Positions 38,721 through 47,918 of a stretch of 64,000 nt of DNA are shown piece after piece; within the stretch, counting starts at the first letter, position 1, and each line of letters opens with the position of its first letter. The stretch is from the NCBI RefSeq assembly GCF_002259745.1, contig NZ_MWWW01000004.1, forward strand, positions 124,001 through 188,000. The letters run 5' to 3'. The notes under the pieces are model-generated. The model saw only the letters and a list, made by a program, of their open reading frames with translations. It made no database searches and was not told the origin of the DNA. The position numbers and the translations under genes are program-made. This stretch comes from Bifidobacterium myosotis (GTDB lineage: Bacteria; Actinomycetota; Actinomycetes; Actinomycetales; Bifidobacteriaceae).

Positions 38721-40238
38721 TCACGCGGCCAGTTTCTCGATATCGACGTGCACCGGCACCAGCTTCGGCTCATCCGTATGCTCCGAAAGCAGGAACGAGA
38801 ACAGCAGGGCCACCGCCACCAGCGCCAGACCGAACAGGTACCCGTACCGGGAGCCGTCCACGAAGCCCTGGGCCGGGTTGTCGCCGCCCGCCGCGACATA
38901 CCGCATCTGGCCAAGGCCGAGCAGGCATGTGGCCACAGCCGTGGCGATGGCGCCGCACACCTGCTGCATGGTGTTCATGATCGTGCTGCCGTCCGCCGCC
39001 ATGTGCATGGGCAGCGATTTCAGCGCCGCCGACTGCGCGGACTGCTGGATGAACGGGATGCCGACCATCACGATGACGTGCGCGGCGATGAACAGCGCAA
39101 TCGTCGAATCCGTGCCGATGGCGAAGAACATCGCGCCACCGATCACGGTCATCGCCACGCCGAACCACACCAGTCGTTTCGCGCCATGACGGTCGAACAG
39201 ACGCCCGGCCATCAGCGTGCAGATCGCGTTGACGACGCCGCCGGGCAGCATGAGCAGACCGGCGACGGTGGAGCTCAGCCCAAGACCGCGCTGGAGTTCC
39301 TGGGGCACCAAGTACATGAACGCCAACGTGCAGGCGAACGAGCAGCTGACCATGATGGCCGGAACGCGGAACGCCGCGATGCCCAACGCGTGCAGATCAA
39401 GCAACGGCGATGCGATCGTCAGCTGACGGCGCGCGTAGAACGCCAACACCAGCACACCAACGACGAGCAGACCGATCACGACCGGCGAGAAGCCCATGTC
39501 GCTGATCAGGCTCACGCCGGCGACGAGGCATCCGAAGCCGACGGCGGACGCGATGACGGACAGCACATCGACGGACGGCCGCGTGCGTTCGATCGGCGTG
39601 ATGAAGAACAGCGCCGTGCACACGATTGCGATGACGGCGACCACGGCGAACAGTGCGAAAATCGCGCGCCACGACAGGGCGCCGATGAGCGCTCCGGCGA
39701 TGGTGGGACCGATGACCGGAGCGAACATGATCACCAGACCGGCGACGCCGTTGGCCGCGCCGATCTTATGCGGCGGGAATACGCGCATGATGGCCGCATA
39801 CATGGTGGGCAGCACGATGCCGGTGCTAATGCCCTGGGCGATACGGCCGGCGAGCAGGATCGGGAAGGTCGGGGCAAAGGTGCATACGATTGCACCGATC
39901 AGGAAGCAGGTGAGCGCGAACAGCGCCAGCGTCTTGGCCTTGACCCACTTCAGCAGGAATCCCACGCACGGCAGCACCACGCCGATGGCGAGCATGTAGC
40001 CGACGACCATCCACTGCACCGTGCCGGACGAGACGCCGAAATCGGTCATCAGGTCGGGCAGGGTGATGTTCATGGATGTCTCCGAAAGCATGCCCAGGAA
40101 CACGCTGATGTACAGGCCGAGCATGACCTTGTGCGGATGGTCGATGTGATGCGGCCTGTCCGGCACGAACGACGCATCGATCAATTGATTCTTACGTACG
40201 GTTGTCTTATCGACGGACAACTGAAATACCTCTCTCAT
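38721..40238 (-). CDS. DHA2-family (EmrB/QacA type) MFS drug efflux pump
   Basis: About 505 residues with 14 predicted transmembrane segments. Motif A variant and the DHA2 signature around GYMLAIGVVLPCVGFLLKW and the antiporter motif C (VIGPTIAGALIGALSWR) are visible. It should export hydrophobic or cationic compounds using the proton gradient. The start is uncertain: GTG at 40277, ATG at 40238 or TTG at 40220; only the TTG has a good ribosome-binding site (AGAGAGG, 8 nt). A terminator-like hairpin in front of the gene suggests control in the leader. Confidence 0.85.
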   Translation of the reverse strand: MREVFQLSVDKTTVRKNQLIDASFVPDRPHHIDHPHKVMLGLYISVFLGMLSETSMNITLPDLMTDFGVSSGTVQWMVVGYMLAIGVVLPCVGFLLKWVKAKTLALFALTCFLIGAIVCTFAPTFPILLAGRIAQGISTGIVLPTMYAAIMRVFPPHKIGAANGVAGLVIMFAPVIGPTIAGALIGALSWRAIFALFAVVAVIAIVCTALFFITPIERTRPSVDVLSVIASAVGFGCLVAGVSLISDMGFSPVVIGLLVVGVLVLAFYARRQLTIASPLLDLHALGIAAFRVPAIMVSCSFACTLAFMYLVPQELQRGLGLSSTVAGLLMLPGGVVNAICTLMAGRLFDRHGAKRLVWFGVAMTVIGGAMFFAIGTDSTIALFIAAHVIVMVGIPFIQQSAQSAALKSLPMHMAADGSTIMNTMQQVCGAIATAVATCLLGLGQMRYVAAGGDNPAQGFVDGSRYGYLFGLALVAVALLFSFLLSEHTDEPKLVPVHVDIEKLAA

Positions 40239-40374
40239 GTGCGCTTGTGTCGCCACCGGCGGCTGGCCATGGCTCACGCCGGGCCGGGCCCGCGGAGCAT
40301 GCCGCGGCCCGAACCGTTGCGTGGCGTCTTTGGCTGAAGCCGAACACCCCTAACGTCCGGGTCTCGGTCGGCAA

Positions 40375-40421
40375 CAAAAAATCGCATGCCTTCAGGCGGA
40401 AAACGCCAAAGGCATGCGATT
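40375..40421 (-). promoter_or_regulatory. Terminator-type hairpin upstream of the efflux pump (possible attenuator)
   Basis: AATCGCATGCCTT and AAGGCATGCGATT form a 13-bp stem with an inner GGCG/CGCC pairing. Six U follow on the minus strand. It lies 100-140 nt before the pump's start codon and no gene lies directly upstream on that strand. A seven-codon open frame (MPLAFSA) spans the hairpin on the minus strand. Confidence 0.6.
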
Positions 40422-40534
40422 ATCAAGTCACGGGGTACCGTAATACGATTTTCGATTTTTCGTAAGTCGGGCCGCGCGTGTCGCGGGGTGGATGGAGTTG
40501 ACTTGCGGGATTTCCTTAGGACTCCCTTCTCACC

Positions 40535-40597
40535 TTGCTTCGCTGACGACTCCCCTCCGTCAGCTTCGCTGACAGCTCCCCTCATAGAGGGGAGCCA
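40535..40597. repeat. Dispersed CCCCTC hairpin repeat, copy near the efflux pump
   Basis: GTCAGCTTCGCTGAC (a 6-bp stem with 3-nt loop) is followed by GCTCCCCTC/GAGGGGAGC (9-bp stem, 3-nt loop). The same two-hairpin design occurs at 42274-42323 and 46223-46271, and in decayed form at 50414-50466. Confidence 0.7.
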
Positions 40598-40609
40598 AGC
40601 CGATATTTG

Positions 40610-40945
40610 GTCACGCTTCGCGTGCCGAACCGTCAAATGGGCAGTCCAGTGGGACTGCCCGTAGGTGAGATGCCGCGACCGCAGTCCTGCAATTAAGGAC
40701 GGCCTACGGCCGACTCAATGCCACCTCGACTCGCCTATCGGCTTGTCTCGGCCGCGGTCGTTGGACAGTCCACTGGACTGTCCAACGCGCCGTCGGCTCT
40801 TGTCACGCTTCGCGTGCCAAACCGTCAAACGGACAGTCCAGTGGACTGCCCGTAGGTGAGATGCCGCGACCGCAGTCCTGCAATTAAGGACGGCCTACGG
40901 CCGACTCAATATCACCTCGGGTTCGCCTATCGGCTCACCCTCGGC
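40610..40945. repeat. 192-bp tandem repeat, two copies, with a 29-bp palindrome
   Basis: A unit starting GTCACGCTTCGCGTGCC occurs at 40610 and again at 40802. About 125 bp, to near CGACTCAAT, are almost identical; the ends then diverge. Within the first unit 40759-40787 is a perfect palindrome with arms CGTTGGACAGTCCA around a central C, and a related GGCAGTCCAGTGG-type palindrome lies at the start of each unit. Non-coding gap between the pump and galK. Confidence 0.8.
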
Positions 40946-40991
40946 CGCTGTAGCCGGAGAGCCCACTGGGCTCTCCTCGGCTGAATTGACG

Positions 40992-42242
<1,251 letters not shown>

Positions 42243-42273
42243 TGATGTTTTTCTTTCTGTACGCAATTGCTTA

Positions 42274-42323
42274 GGCTCCCCTCAGCCGGCTTCGCCCGGC
42301 AGCTCCCCTCAGGGAGGGGAGCC
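42274..42323. repeat. Dispersed CCCCTC hairpin repeat, copy between galT and galK
   Basis: GGCTCCCCTC, then GCCGGCTTCGCCCGGC, then GCTCCCCTC/GAGGGGAGC (9-bp stem). It lies inside the galT-galK transcript and could uncouple expression of the two genes. Confidence 0.7.
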
Positions 42324-42362
42324 AGACGCTAGGCGGGCAGAGGGGAGAGGAGAGAACTGGAT

Positions 42363-43613
42363 TCAGTCGGCGATGTCCACGTCGCCGAGCTCGTGGAAGC
42401 GCTTGGCGATGAGTTCCGGGGTGGTGTCGGAGATCCAGGCGGCCATGCCGGACTCGGAGCCGGCGAGGTACTTGATCTTGTTGGCGGCACGACGGAAGGA
42501 GAAGAACTGCAGGTTCAGGCGGTAGTTCTCGCGGCGCGGGTCGTGGATTGGAGCCTGATGCCAGGCGGCGATGTACGGCAGGTCCATGCCCTTGCCGTCG
42601 CCCTTGTCGAAGAAGGCGTTGCCGCGCTTGAGCAGGTGCGAGTACATCGAGGCGAGGTCCCAACGCTCGTCGTCGTTGAGCTGGTCGAGGGTGAGCACGT
42701 CGCGCACCGGGGCGACGTGGACCTCGAGAGGCCAGCGGGCGGCGGCCGGCACGTAGGCGACCCAGCTGTGGTTGCGCATGATCACGCGCTCCTCGGCCTC
42801 GAGCTCGGCGTTCATGATGTCCTTGAGGAGGTTGCCGCCGGTCTTCTCGTGGTAGGCCTCGGTGTGCTGCAGCTCCTTCTCCATCTTGGGGGCGATGAAC
42901 GGGTAGCAGTAGACCTGGCCGTGCGGGTGGGCCAGCGAGACGCCGATCTCAGCGCCGTGGTTCTCGAACGGGAAGATCTGCTCGATGCCGTCCATCTTGG
43001 AGATCTCAGCGGTGCGGAAGGCCCAGGCCTCGACCACCGTGCGCAGGCGGGAGACCGGCAGGTCGGCCGGCAGACCGTCCTCGTTCGGGTCGAAGCAGAT
43101 GACCTCGCAGCGGCCGGCGGCGGGCTTCTGCTCCCACAGCTGGTTGCCGTTCACGAACTTCGTGGAGTCGTCCTCGCCGGGCACGCGCACCATCGAGGGG
43201 AAACGGTTCTCGAACACGACCACGTTGTAGTCGGTGTCCGGCACCTCGCCGTCCTGGTAGGGGTCGCCGGGCTTGCGGGCGGCCAGCGGGTTGCCCTTGG
43301 CGGTGGCGCCGGGGCCGGCGGTGATCGGGCGGTTCATGCGGGCGGTCGCCATCGGAATCCAGTCGCCGGTCAGCGGGTCGCGGCGCATCTGCGGGGCGGC
43401 GTACGGCACTTCGTTGCCGTCGGCATCCAGATGCGGCGCGAAGCGGTAGGCCAGCGGACGCGGATCCTTGAGCTCGCGGGTCTTGGCGCCGGAGACGTAC
43501 TCGGGGTCGTCGTCCAGGTAGAAGAAATCACGGCCGTCGGCAAGCGTCGTCGGCGTGATGCGGATGTGCTCCTTCGCATACTCCCCAGGGGTGTAGTTGG
43601 CGAAATCAGCCAT
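42363..43613 (-). CDS. galT: Galactose-1-phosphate uridylyltransferase
   Basis: A 416-residue class I GalT. It exchanges UMP between UDP-glucose and galactose-1-phosphate in the Leloir pathway. The active-site HPHGQ motif is in SLAHPHGQVYCYPF, with the nucleophilic His in the middle. The ENHGAEIGVS and HQAPIHDPRRENYRLNLQF segments are conserved. Start ATG at 43613 gives the usual MADF-type N-terminus; a GTG at 43622 overlaps the regulator's stop as GTGA and is a possible alternative. In bifidobacteria this step also serves lacto-N-biose and lactose use. Confidence 0.95.
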   Translation of the reverse strand: MADFANYTPGEYAKEHIRITPTTLADGRDFFYLDDDPEYVSGAKTRELKDPRPLAYRFAPHLDADGNEVPYAAPQMRRDPLTGDWIPMATARMNRPITAGPGATAKGNPLAARKPGDPYQDGEVPDTDYNVVVFENRFPSMVRVPGEDDSTKFVNGNQLWEQKPAAGRCEVICFDPNEDGLPADLPVSRLRTVVEAWAFRTAEISKMDGIEQIFPFENHGAEIGVSLAHPHGQVYCYPFIAPKMEKELQHTEAYHEKTGGNLLKDIMNAELEAEERVIMRNHSWVAYVPAAARWPLEVHVAPVRDVLTLDQLNDDERWDLASMYSHLLKRGNAFFDKGDGKGMDLPYIAAWHQAPIHDPRRENYRLNLQFFSFRRAANKIKYLAGSESGMAAWISDTTPELIAKRFHELGDVDIAD

Positions 43614-43618
43614 GGGTG

Positions 43619-44422
43619 TCACTCACTTTCCTCATTGGTCTCGCTCTGGTGGGCCAGCACGAGTTCCTTGACCAAATCCTTGGTTTTGGCGGCGGAATCG
43701 GAATCGAGCCCGTCGTCGGTGATGACCGTGTCGACCTGATCGAAGCGCGCGAACAACGACAACGACGTGCAGCTCCACTTGGTGTGATCGGTCAAAACTA
43801 TGGTGCGATCGGCGATGTCCATCATCGCCATATCGGTTGCGGCCTCCAGCGAGTTCGGCATGAGGAAGCCACGGGGAATCGACACCGAATGGGTGCCGAG
43901 GAAGACGGTGTTCACGCGCAGCGAGGCGACGACCTTGTCCGCGATCGGCCCGACGAGCGAATTCGAGCGGGTGATCACGCCGCCGGTGACGATCACCTCG
44001 ACGTCCTTCGATTCGAGGGCCTGGACCAGTTCGGCCACCGGAATCGAGTTTGTGAGGATGGTGATGCCGCTGGACTGCTGCGATTCAAGCAGATGCTGGG
44101 CGAAGACATACGCCGTGGTGCCGCCGCCGATGGCGATCACGTCGCCGGGGGCCACGTATCGGACGGCCTCCTGCGCGATGGCGTCCTTGAGGCCGATGTC
44201 CATCTGGGACTTGACGGAGAACAATGGCTCGCTCAACAAGGTACTGGTGGTCACGGCACCGCCATGGACGCGCTTGAGCAGACCTTTGTCCGCAAGCTCG
44301 GCGATGTCTCGGCGAATGGTCATCGCTGACACCCCCAGCTCCTTCGAGAGCGCGGTGATGCGCACGGCACCTCGCGTGCGCAGCCTGCTCAGGATCAGGT
44401 GCTGACGTTGTGACGAAATCAT
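43619..44422 (-). CDS. DeoR-family transcriptional regulator of the gal genes
   Basis: A 267-residue repressor. The N-terminal winged helix ends in ELGVSAMTIRRDIAELADKG, the classic DeoR signature, and the C-terminal sensor domain (DeoRC, ISOCOT fold) contains VIAIGGGTTAYVFA and KWSCTSLSLFA. It is the first gene of the deoR-galT-galK cluster and its stop codon overlaps the start region of galT. The effector should be a phosphorylated sugar, likely galactose-1-phosphate, which is inference. The ATG lies 6 nt after a GATAAT box, suggesting a leaderless message. Confidence 0.9.
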   Translation of the reverse strand: MISSQRQHLILSRLRTRGAVRITALSKELGVSAMTIRRDIAELADKGLLKRVHGGAVTTSTLLSEPLFSVKSQMDIGLKDAIAQEAVRYVAPGDVIAIGGGTTAYVFAQHLLESQQSSGITILTNSIPVAELVQALESKDVEVIVTGGVITRSNSLVGPIADKVVASLRVNTVFLGTHSVSIPRGFLMPNSLEAATDMAMMDIADRTIVLTDHTKWSCTSLSLFARFDQVDTVITDDGLDSDSAAKTKDLVKELVLAHQSETNEESE

Positions 44423-44428
44423 ACGAAC

Positions 44429-44434
44429 ATTATC
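44429..44434 (-). promoter_or_regulatory. -10 box of a probable leaderless deoR-gal transcript
   Basis: GATAAT on the minus strand ends 6 nt before the ATG. Upstream lie two TTTGTG words (TTTGTGAGCTTTTGTGTGC), which resemble DeoR-type binding half-sites. No ribosome-binding site is visible. Confidence 0.5.
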
Positions 44435-44841
44435 GCACACAAAAGCTCACAAACCAAACCGAACTGATCGTTTTGAGGACAAATTTCCGACGTTATGAAG
44501 CTTTTGGCGCCCATTTCGGTAGTTTTGCCACCTCACCACCGCCAAACCGCGCAAAATCTCACATTCTCGGTCGTGAAACTACGTATCGGCCCGGTCGTCG
44601 TTGGTTCGGCAGTCGGCTGTCGTCATGCGCCTTCTCACGCCCCTCCTATGCCACCCCGACGCCCTGACACCCCGACACCCCGGCGACGAGGGCGCAACGG
44701 GCACGCATGTTTGGGGCGATGAAGACAAGGTGGGCTACACCCCGGCAACGCCCGACGACGAGGATATGCAGGCACGCAGAAGGACCAAGCAGGAAACCGC
44801 ACAAAGTAACCTAACGAGCGTCCGCCTTAGACTCCACCCGA

Positions 44842-44874
44842 CCGCCGCGTCCATGCTTCTCACGGACGCGGCGG
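44842..44874. other. GC-rich hairpin upstream of pyrD
   Basis: CCGCCGCGTCC and GGACGCGGCGG form an 11-bp perfect stem; a similar weaker copy (CCACGCTTCTCATGG) follows at 44918-44932. The 44441-45014 gap shows no gene. Could be a leader structure of pyrD or a decayed repeat. Confidence 0.45.
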
Positions 44875-45014
44875 CATTCCCGGAGGCCGCCAAACAATCC
44901 GCCGCACTGTTCCACGCTTCTCATGGACACGGCGGCATTGTGCACGCCCTTGCCTCCGCCCATCTGACGGCCCCACCCCTACCGAGGGCGACGGGCCCGT
45001 GAGACAATGGAACC

Positions 45015-46163
45015 ATGACCTACGTTTCGCAAAGTTTCTGGCATGATGCCGTCAACAAAGCCACCACGGACCTCTTCACCTTCGGCTACAAGCACATCAT
45101 CAAGCCGAACTTCGTGTTCAACCACCGCCCCGACGAGGCGCATGACCAGATGATCACGTTCTGCAGCGTGGTCAAGCACATGCCGCCGCTGCTGTGGGCC
45201 GAGCGCACGATGCTCGACTACACAGACCCGATCCTCGAGACGCAGGTGATGGGCGTGGACTTCACCAATCCGTTCGGCCTGTCGGCGGGATTGGACAAGA
45301 ACTGCGAGATGCCGGTGCTGCTGGATAACGCAGGCTTCGGCTTCGAGACCGTGGGGTCGACCACGTCGCGCCCCTGCCCCGGCAACCCCAAGCCGTGGTT
45401 CCATCGTCTGCCCGAATACGATTCGATGATGGTGCATGTCGGACTCGCCAACATCGGTTCCGACAAGGTCATCGCCCGCGCCGAGCAGGCTTGGACGCAG
45501 GCCCGGCAGATGCAGGTGTCCGTCTCCATCGCACGCACCAACGATGAGCTGTGCGGCGATCTGGACGAGGGCATCGAGGACTACTGCATCTCCATGCGCC
45601 GGGCTGCCGGCCGCACCGCGATGGTGGAGGTGAACGTCTCCTGCCCGAACACGCATGTCGGCGAGCCGTTCACGGCCAGCCCGGAGAATCTGGACCGCCT
45701 GTTCACCGCATTGGACAAAATCGACCGTCCGCAGCCGACGCTGGTCAAAATGCCGCTCAACAAGCCGTGGCCGGAATACCGTGAGCTGCTTGACGTGCTC
45801 ACCGAGCACAATGTGCAGGGCGTGTCCCTAGCCAATCTGCAGAAGGACCGCACGGGCCTCGAGATTCCGCGCGATTGGGAGGGCGGACTCTCCGGCGGAC
45901 CGTGCTCGACGGCAAGCACCGAACTGGTCCGTCGCGTGCGCCACGAATTCGGCGACCGGTTCGCGATCGCCGGCATCGGCGGCGTCTTCACCCCGGAGCA
46001 GGCCTACGCCAAGATTCGTGCCGGTGCGGATCTGGTCATGTTCATCAGCTCGCTGATGTACCGCGGCCCGCAGCAGATCACGGTACTGAAGCGCGGCCTC
46101 GCGCAGCTCCTGCGCCGTGACGGCTTCGAGCACGTATCCGACGCCGTCGGTGTAGACGCATAA
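45015..46163 (+). CDS. pyrD: Dihydroorotate dehydrogenase, class-2-like with class-1-type catalytic Cys
   Basis: A 382-residue FMN enzyme of pyrimidine synthesis (dihydroorotate to orotate). The N-terminal 60 residues and the segments FGLSAGLDKN and VGSTTSRPCPGNPKP follow class 2 (membrane, quinone-linked) enzymes. The catalytic-base motif, however, is NVSCPNT with Cys210, where class 2 enzymes have Ser (NxSSPNT); Cys is the class 1 residue. The electron acceptor therefore cannot be read from sequence. It stands alone, not in a pyr operon. No clear ribosome-binding site. A repeat follows its stop. Confidence 0.88.
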   Translation: MTYVSQSFWHDAVNKATTDLFTFGYKHIIKPNFVFNHRPDEAHDQMITFCSVVKHMPPLLWAERTMLDYTDPILETQVMGVDFTNPFGLSAGLDKNCEMPVLLDNAGFGFETVGSTTSRPCPGNPKPWFHRLPEYDSMMVHVGLANIGSDKVIARAEQAWTQARQMQVSVSIARTNDELCGDLDEGIEDYCISMRRAAGRTAMVEVNVSCPNTHVGEPFTASPENLDRLFTALDKIDRPQPTLVKMPLNKPWPEYRELLDVLTEHNVQGVSLANLQKDRTGLEIPRDWEGGLSGGPCSTASTELVRRVRHEFGDRFAIAGIGGVFTPEQAYAKIRAGADLVMFISSLMYRGPQQITVLKRGLAQLLRRDGFEHVSDAVGVDA

Positions 46164-46222
46164 GACAGAGCGGCTCTCTCCCCGAGGAGACCCGACGAAC
46201 AAAGACAAGCCTCCCCACACAG

Positions 46223-46271
46223 CGGCTCTCTCCCCGAGGGGAGCCGTCAGCAAAGCTGACTGAGGGGAGCC
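46223..46271. repeat. Dispersed CCCCTC hairpin repeat, copy after pyrD
   Basis: GGCTCTCTCCCCGAGGGGAGCC, GTCAGCAAAGCTGAC and TGAGGGGAGCC in a row; a partial copy CGGCTCTCTCCCCGAGG precedes it at 46170-46187. It lies between the convergent pyrD and reductase genes and may terminate both. Confidence 0.65.
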
Positions 46272-46372
46272 ACGGGCCAACACCCATAGCTCCCCTCAAC
46301 TATCTACGCCCCACGATGAAGCACCAAAAGAGCCCTCATCGTCACGTCATTCACTTCACCTCGCAACACCGC

Positions 46373-47725
46373 TCAGAACGCGCCGCGCACGTATTGCGGC
46401 GCATACGGGGCCTCGGTGACGGGCACGCCCAGCTTGTTGGCGGCGCGCAACGGCCAGAACGGGTCGCGCAGGCCGGCGCGGCCGATCTCCACGGCATCCG
46501 CCTTGCCGCGCGAGAGCACCTTGGCCGCTTCCTTCGGCTTGGTGATGAGTCCCACCGCGGTGACCGGCACCTCGGCCTTGAGTCGCACCTGCTCCGAGAA
46601 CGGCACCTGATACTCGGGCTTGACCGGAATGGACACGCCCGCCACGATGCCACCGGTGGAGACGTCCACCAGATCGACGCCATGGTTCTTGAGCACCTTG
46701 GCCAGTGCGATCGTCTGGTCGAGATCCCAACCGCCTGCGGCCCAGTCGGTCGCGGAGACGCGCACCAGCACCGGCATATCCTCCGGCACCACACCGCGCA
46801 CGGCGTCCACCACTTCGATGAGGAAGCGGGAGCGGCCGGTCAGACCGCCGCCATATTCGTCGTCGCGCTCGTTGCACAGCGGGTCGAGGAATTGCGAAAT
46901 CAGGTATCCATGGGCCGCATGGATCTGGATGGCCTGGAATCCGGCCGTCACCGCACGGCCGGCGGCCGCGGCGAAGGCTCCGACAATGCCATGGACCTCG
47001 TCCACGGACAAGGCACGAGGCGTGGCCAGCCCGCCGAACGCAATCGGCGAAGGCGCCACCGTGGGCCAGCCGCCCGCCTCCTCAGGCACGCTCTGGCCTT
47101 CGTACCCCAACGCGAAGCAGCCGGTCGAAGCCTTGCGTCCGGCGTGGTTGAGCTGGATGGCCGGCACCGCGCCGGCTTCGCGGATGCCGTCCACGATCCA
47201 GCGCCATGCATCGATCTGACCGTCCTCCCATAGACCCGTATCGCACGGGGAGATACGTCCCTCCGGTGCCACGGCGGTCGCCTCGGCGATGATCATGCCG
47301 AACCCACCGAACGCGCGGGAGACGTAATGCTGGTAGTGGAAGGGCGTGGGCCTGCCGTCGCGCGCGAACACCGAATAGGTGCACATCGGCGGCAGCCAGA
47401 TGCGGTTGCGCACGGTGATCCCGCGCAGTTCCATCGGTGTGAACAGTCCCGGACGGCTCTTCTTGTCAACGCCGTTCTTCTCGTTTTTCTCCTTGGCCAC
47501 GGCCTTTCCGCCTTTCTCGCTCTTCTTCGAATTCCCGCCCTTGCTCTTGCCGGCTTTGCCGGCTCCGCCGATCGTGTCACCGTTGGCGCCATCCGGTCCG
47601 GAGCCTTTCGGCCCCTTGCCCGACGCATTCGCCGCGTTCAAAGTCACCGCCTTGAGATCCGGCAGATCGAATCCCCGGAAATCAAAATTCTCGTGTGTCA
47701 ATTCGTCGTGAGTGGTATCGCTCAT
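46373..47725 (-). CDS. NADH:flavin oxidoreductase (Old Yellow Enzyme, YqjM/NamA type)
   Basis: 450 residues: an FMN-dependent ene-reductase TIM barrel from about 92 to the end (GLFTPMELRGITVRNRIWLP; MCTYS; the substrate-binding QLNHAGRKAST; EIGRAGLRDPFWPLRAANKL). Family members reduce activated C=C bonds using NAD(P)H. The first 90 residues are unusual: an acidic start followed by a Gly/Lys-rich linker (GKAGKSKGGNSKKSEKGGKA), absent from typical 340-residue members. It could bind nucleic acid, membrane or be a disordered tether. AAGGGGAG lies 2-3 nt before the ATG. Confidence 0.85.
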   Translation of the reverse strand: MSDTTHDELTHENFDFRGFDLPDLKAVTLNAANASGKGPKGSGPDGANGDTIGGAGKAGKSKGGNSKKSEKGGKAVAKEKNEKNGVDKKSRPGLFTPMELRGITVRNRIWLPPMCTYSVFARDGRPTPFHYQHYVSRAFGGFGMIIAEATAVAPEGRISPCDTGLWEDGQIDAWRWIVDGIREAGAVPAIQLNHAGRKASTGCFALGYEGQSVPEEAGGWPTVAPSPIAFGGLATPRALSVDEVHGIVGAFAAAAGRAVTAGFQAIQIHAAHGYLISQFLDPLCNERDDEYGGGLTGRSRFLIEVVDAVRGVVPEDMPVLVRVSATDWAAGGWDLDQTIALAKVLKNHGVDLVDVSTGGIVAGVSIPVKPEYQVPFSEQVRLKAEVPVTAVGLITKPKEAAKVLSRGKADAVEIGRAGLRDPFWPLRAANKLGVPVTEAPYAPQYVRGAF

Positions 47726-47918
47726 CGCTCCCCTTCATCGTGGCCGTCCCCGCGGCCCGGTTCCATGCAATCCCTCAATATTGTAGAACGGGCGCCGTCT
47801 GAAGAGACGCACGCCCGTTAACTACGTAATTACGGCAGGACCACAACCGAATGGTCATGGGCCGGCCATTCCCGGACCGACTGCCCGGCGAACGAATCAG
47901 CCGGTACCCGGCAGTCCG

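Noticed and set aside
40202-40859. Small frames between the pump and galK
   Set aside because: They fall on hairpins and the 192-bp tandem repeat and show no coding signature.
43613-43622. Frameshift between deoR-type gene and galT
   Set aside because: The frames overlap normally (GTGA) and both proteins are complete.
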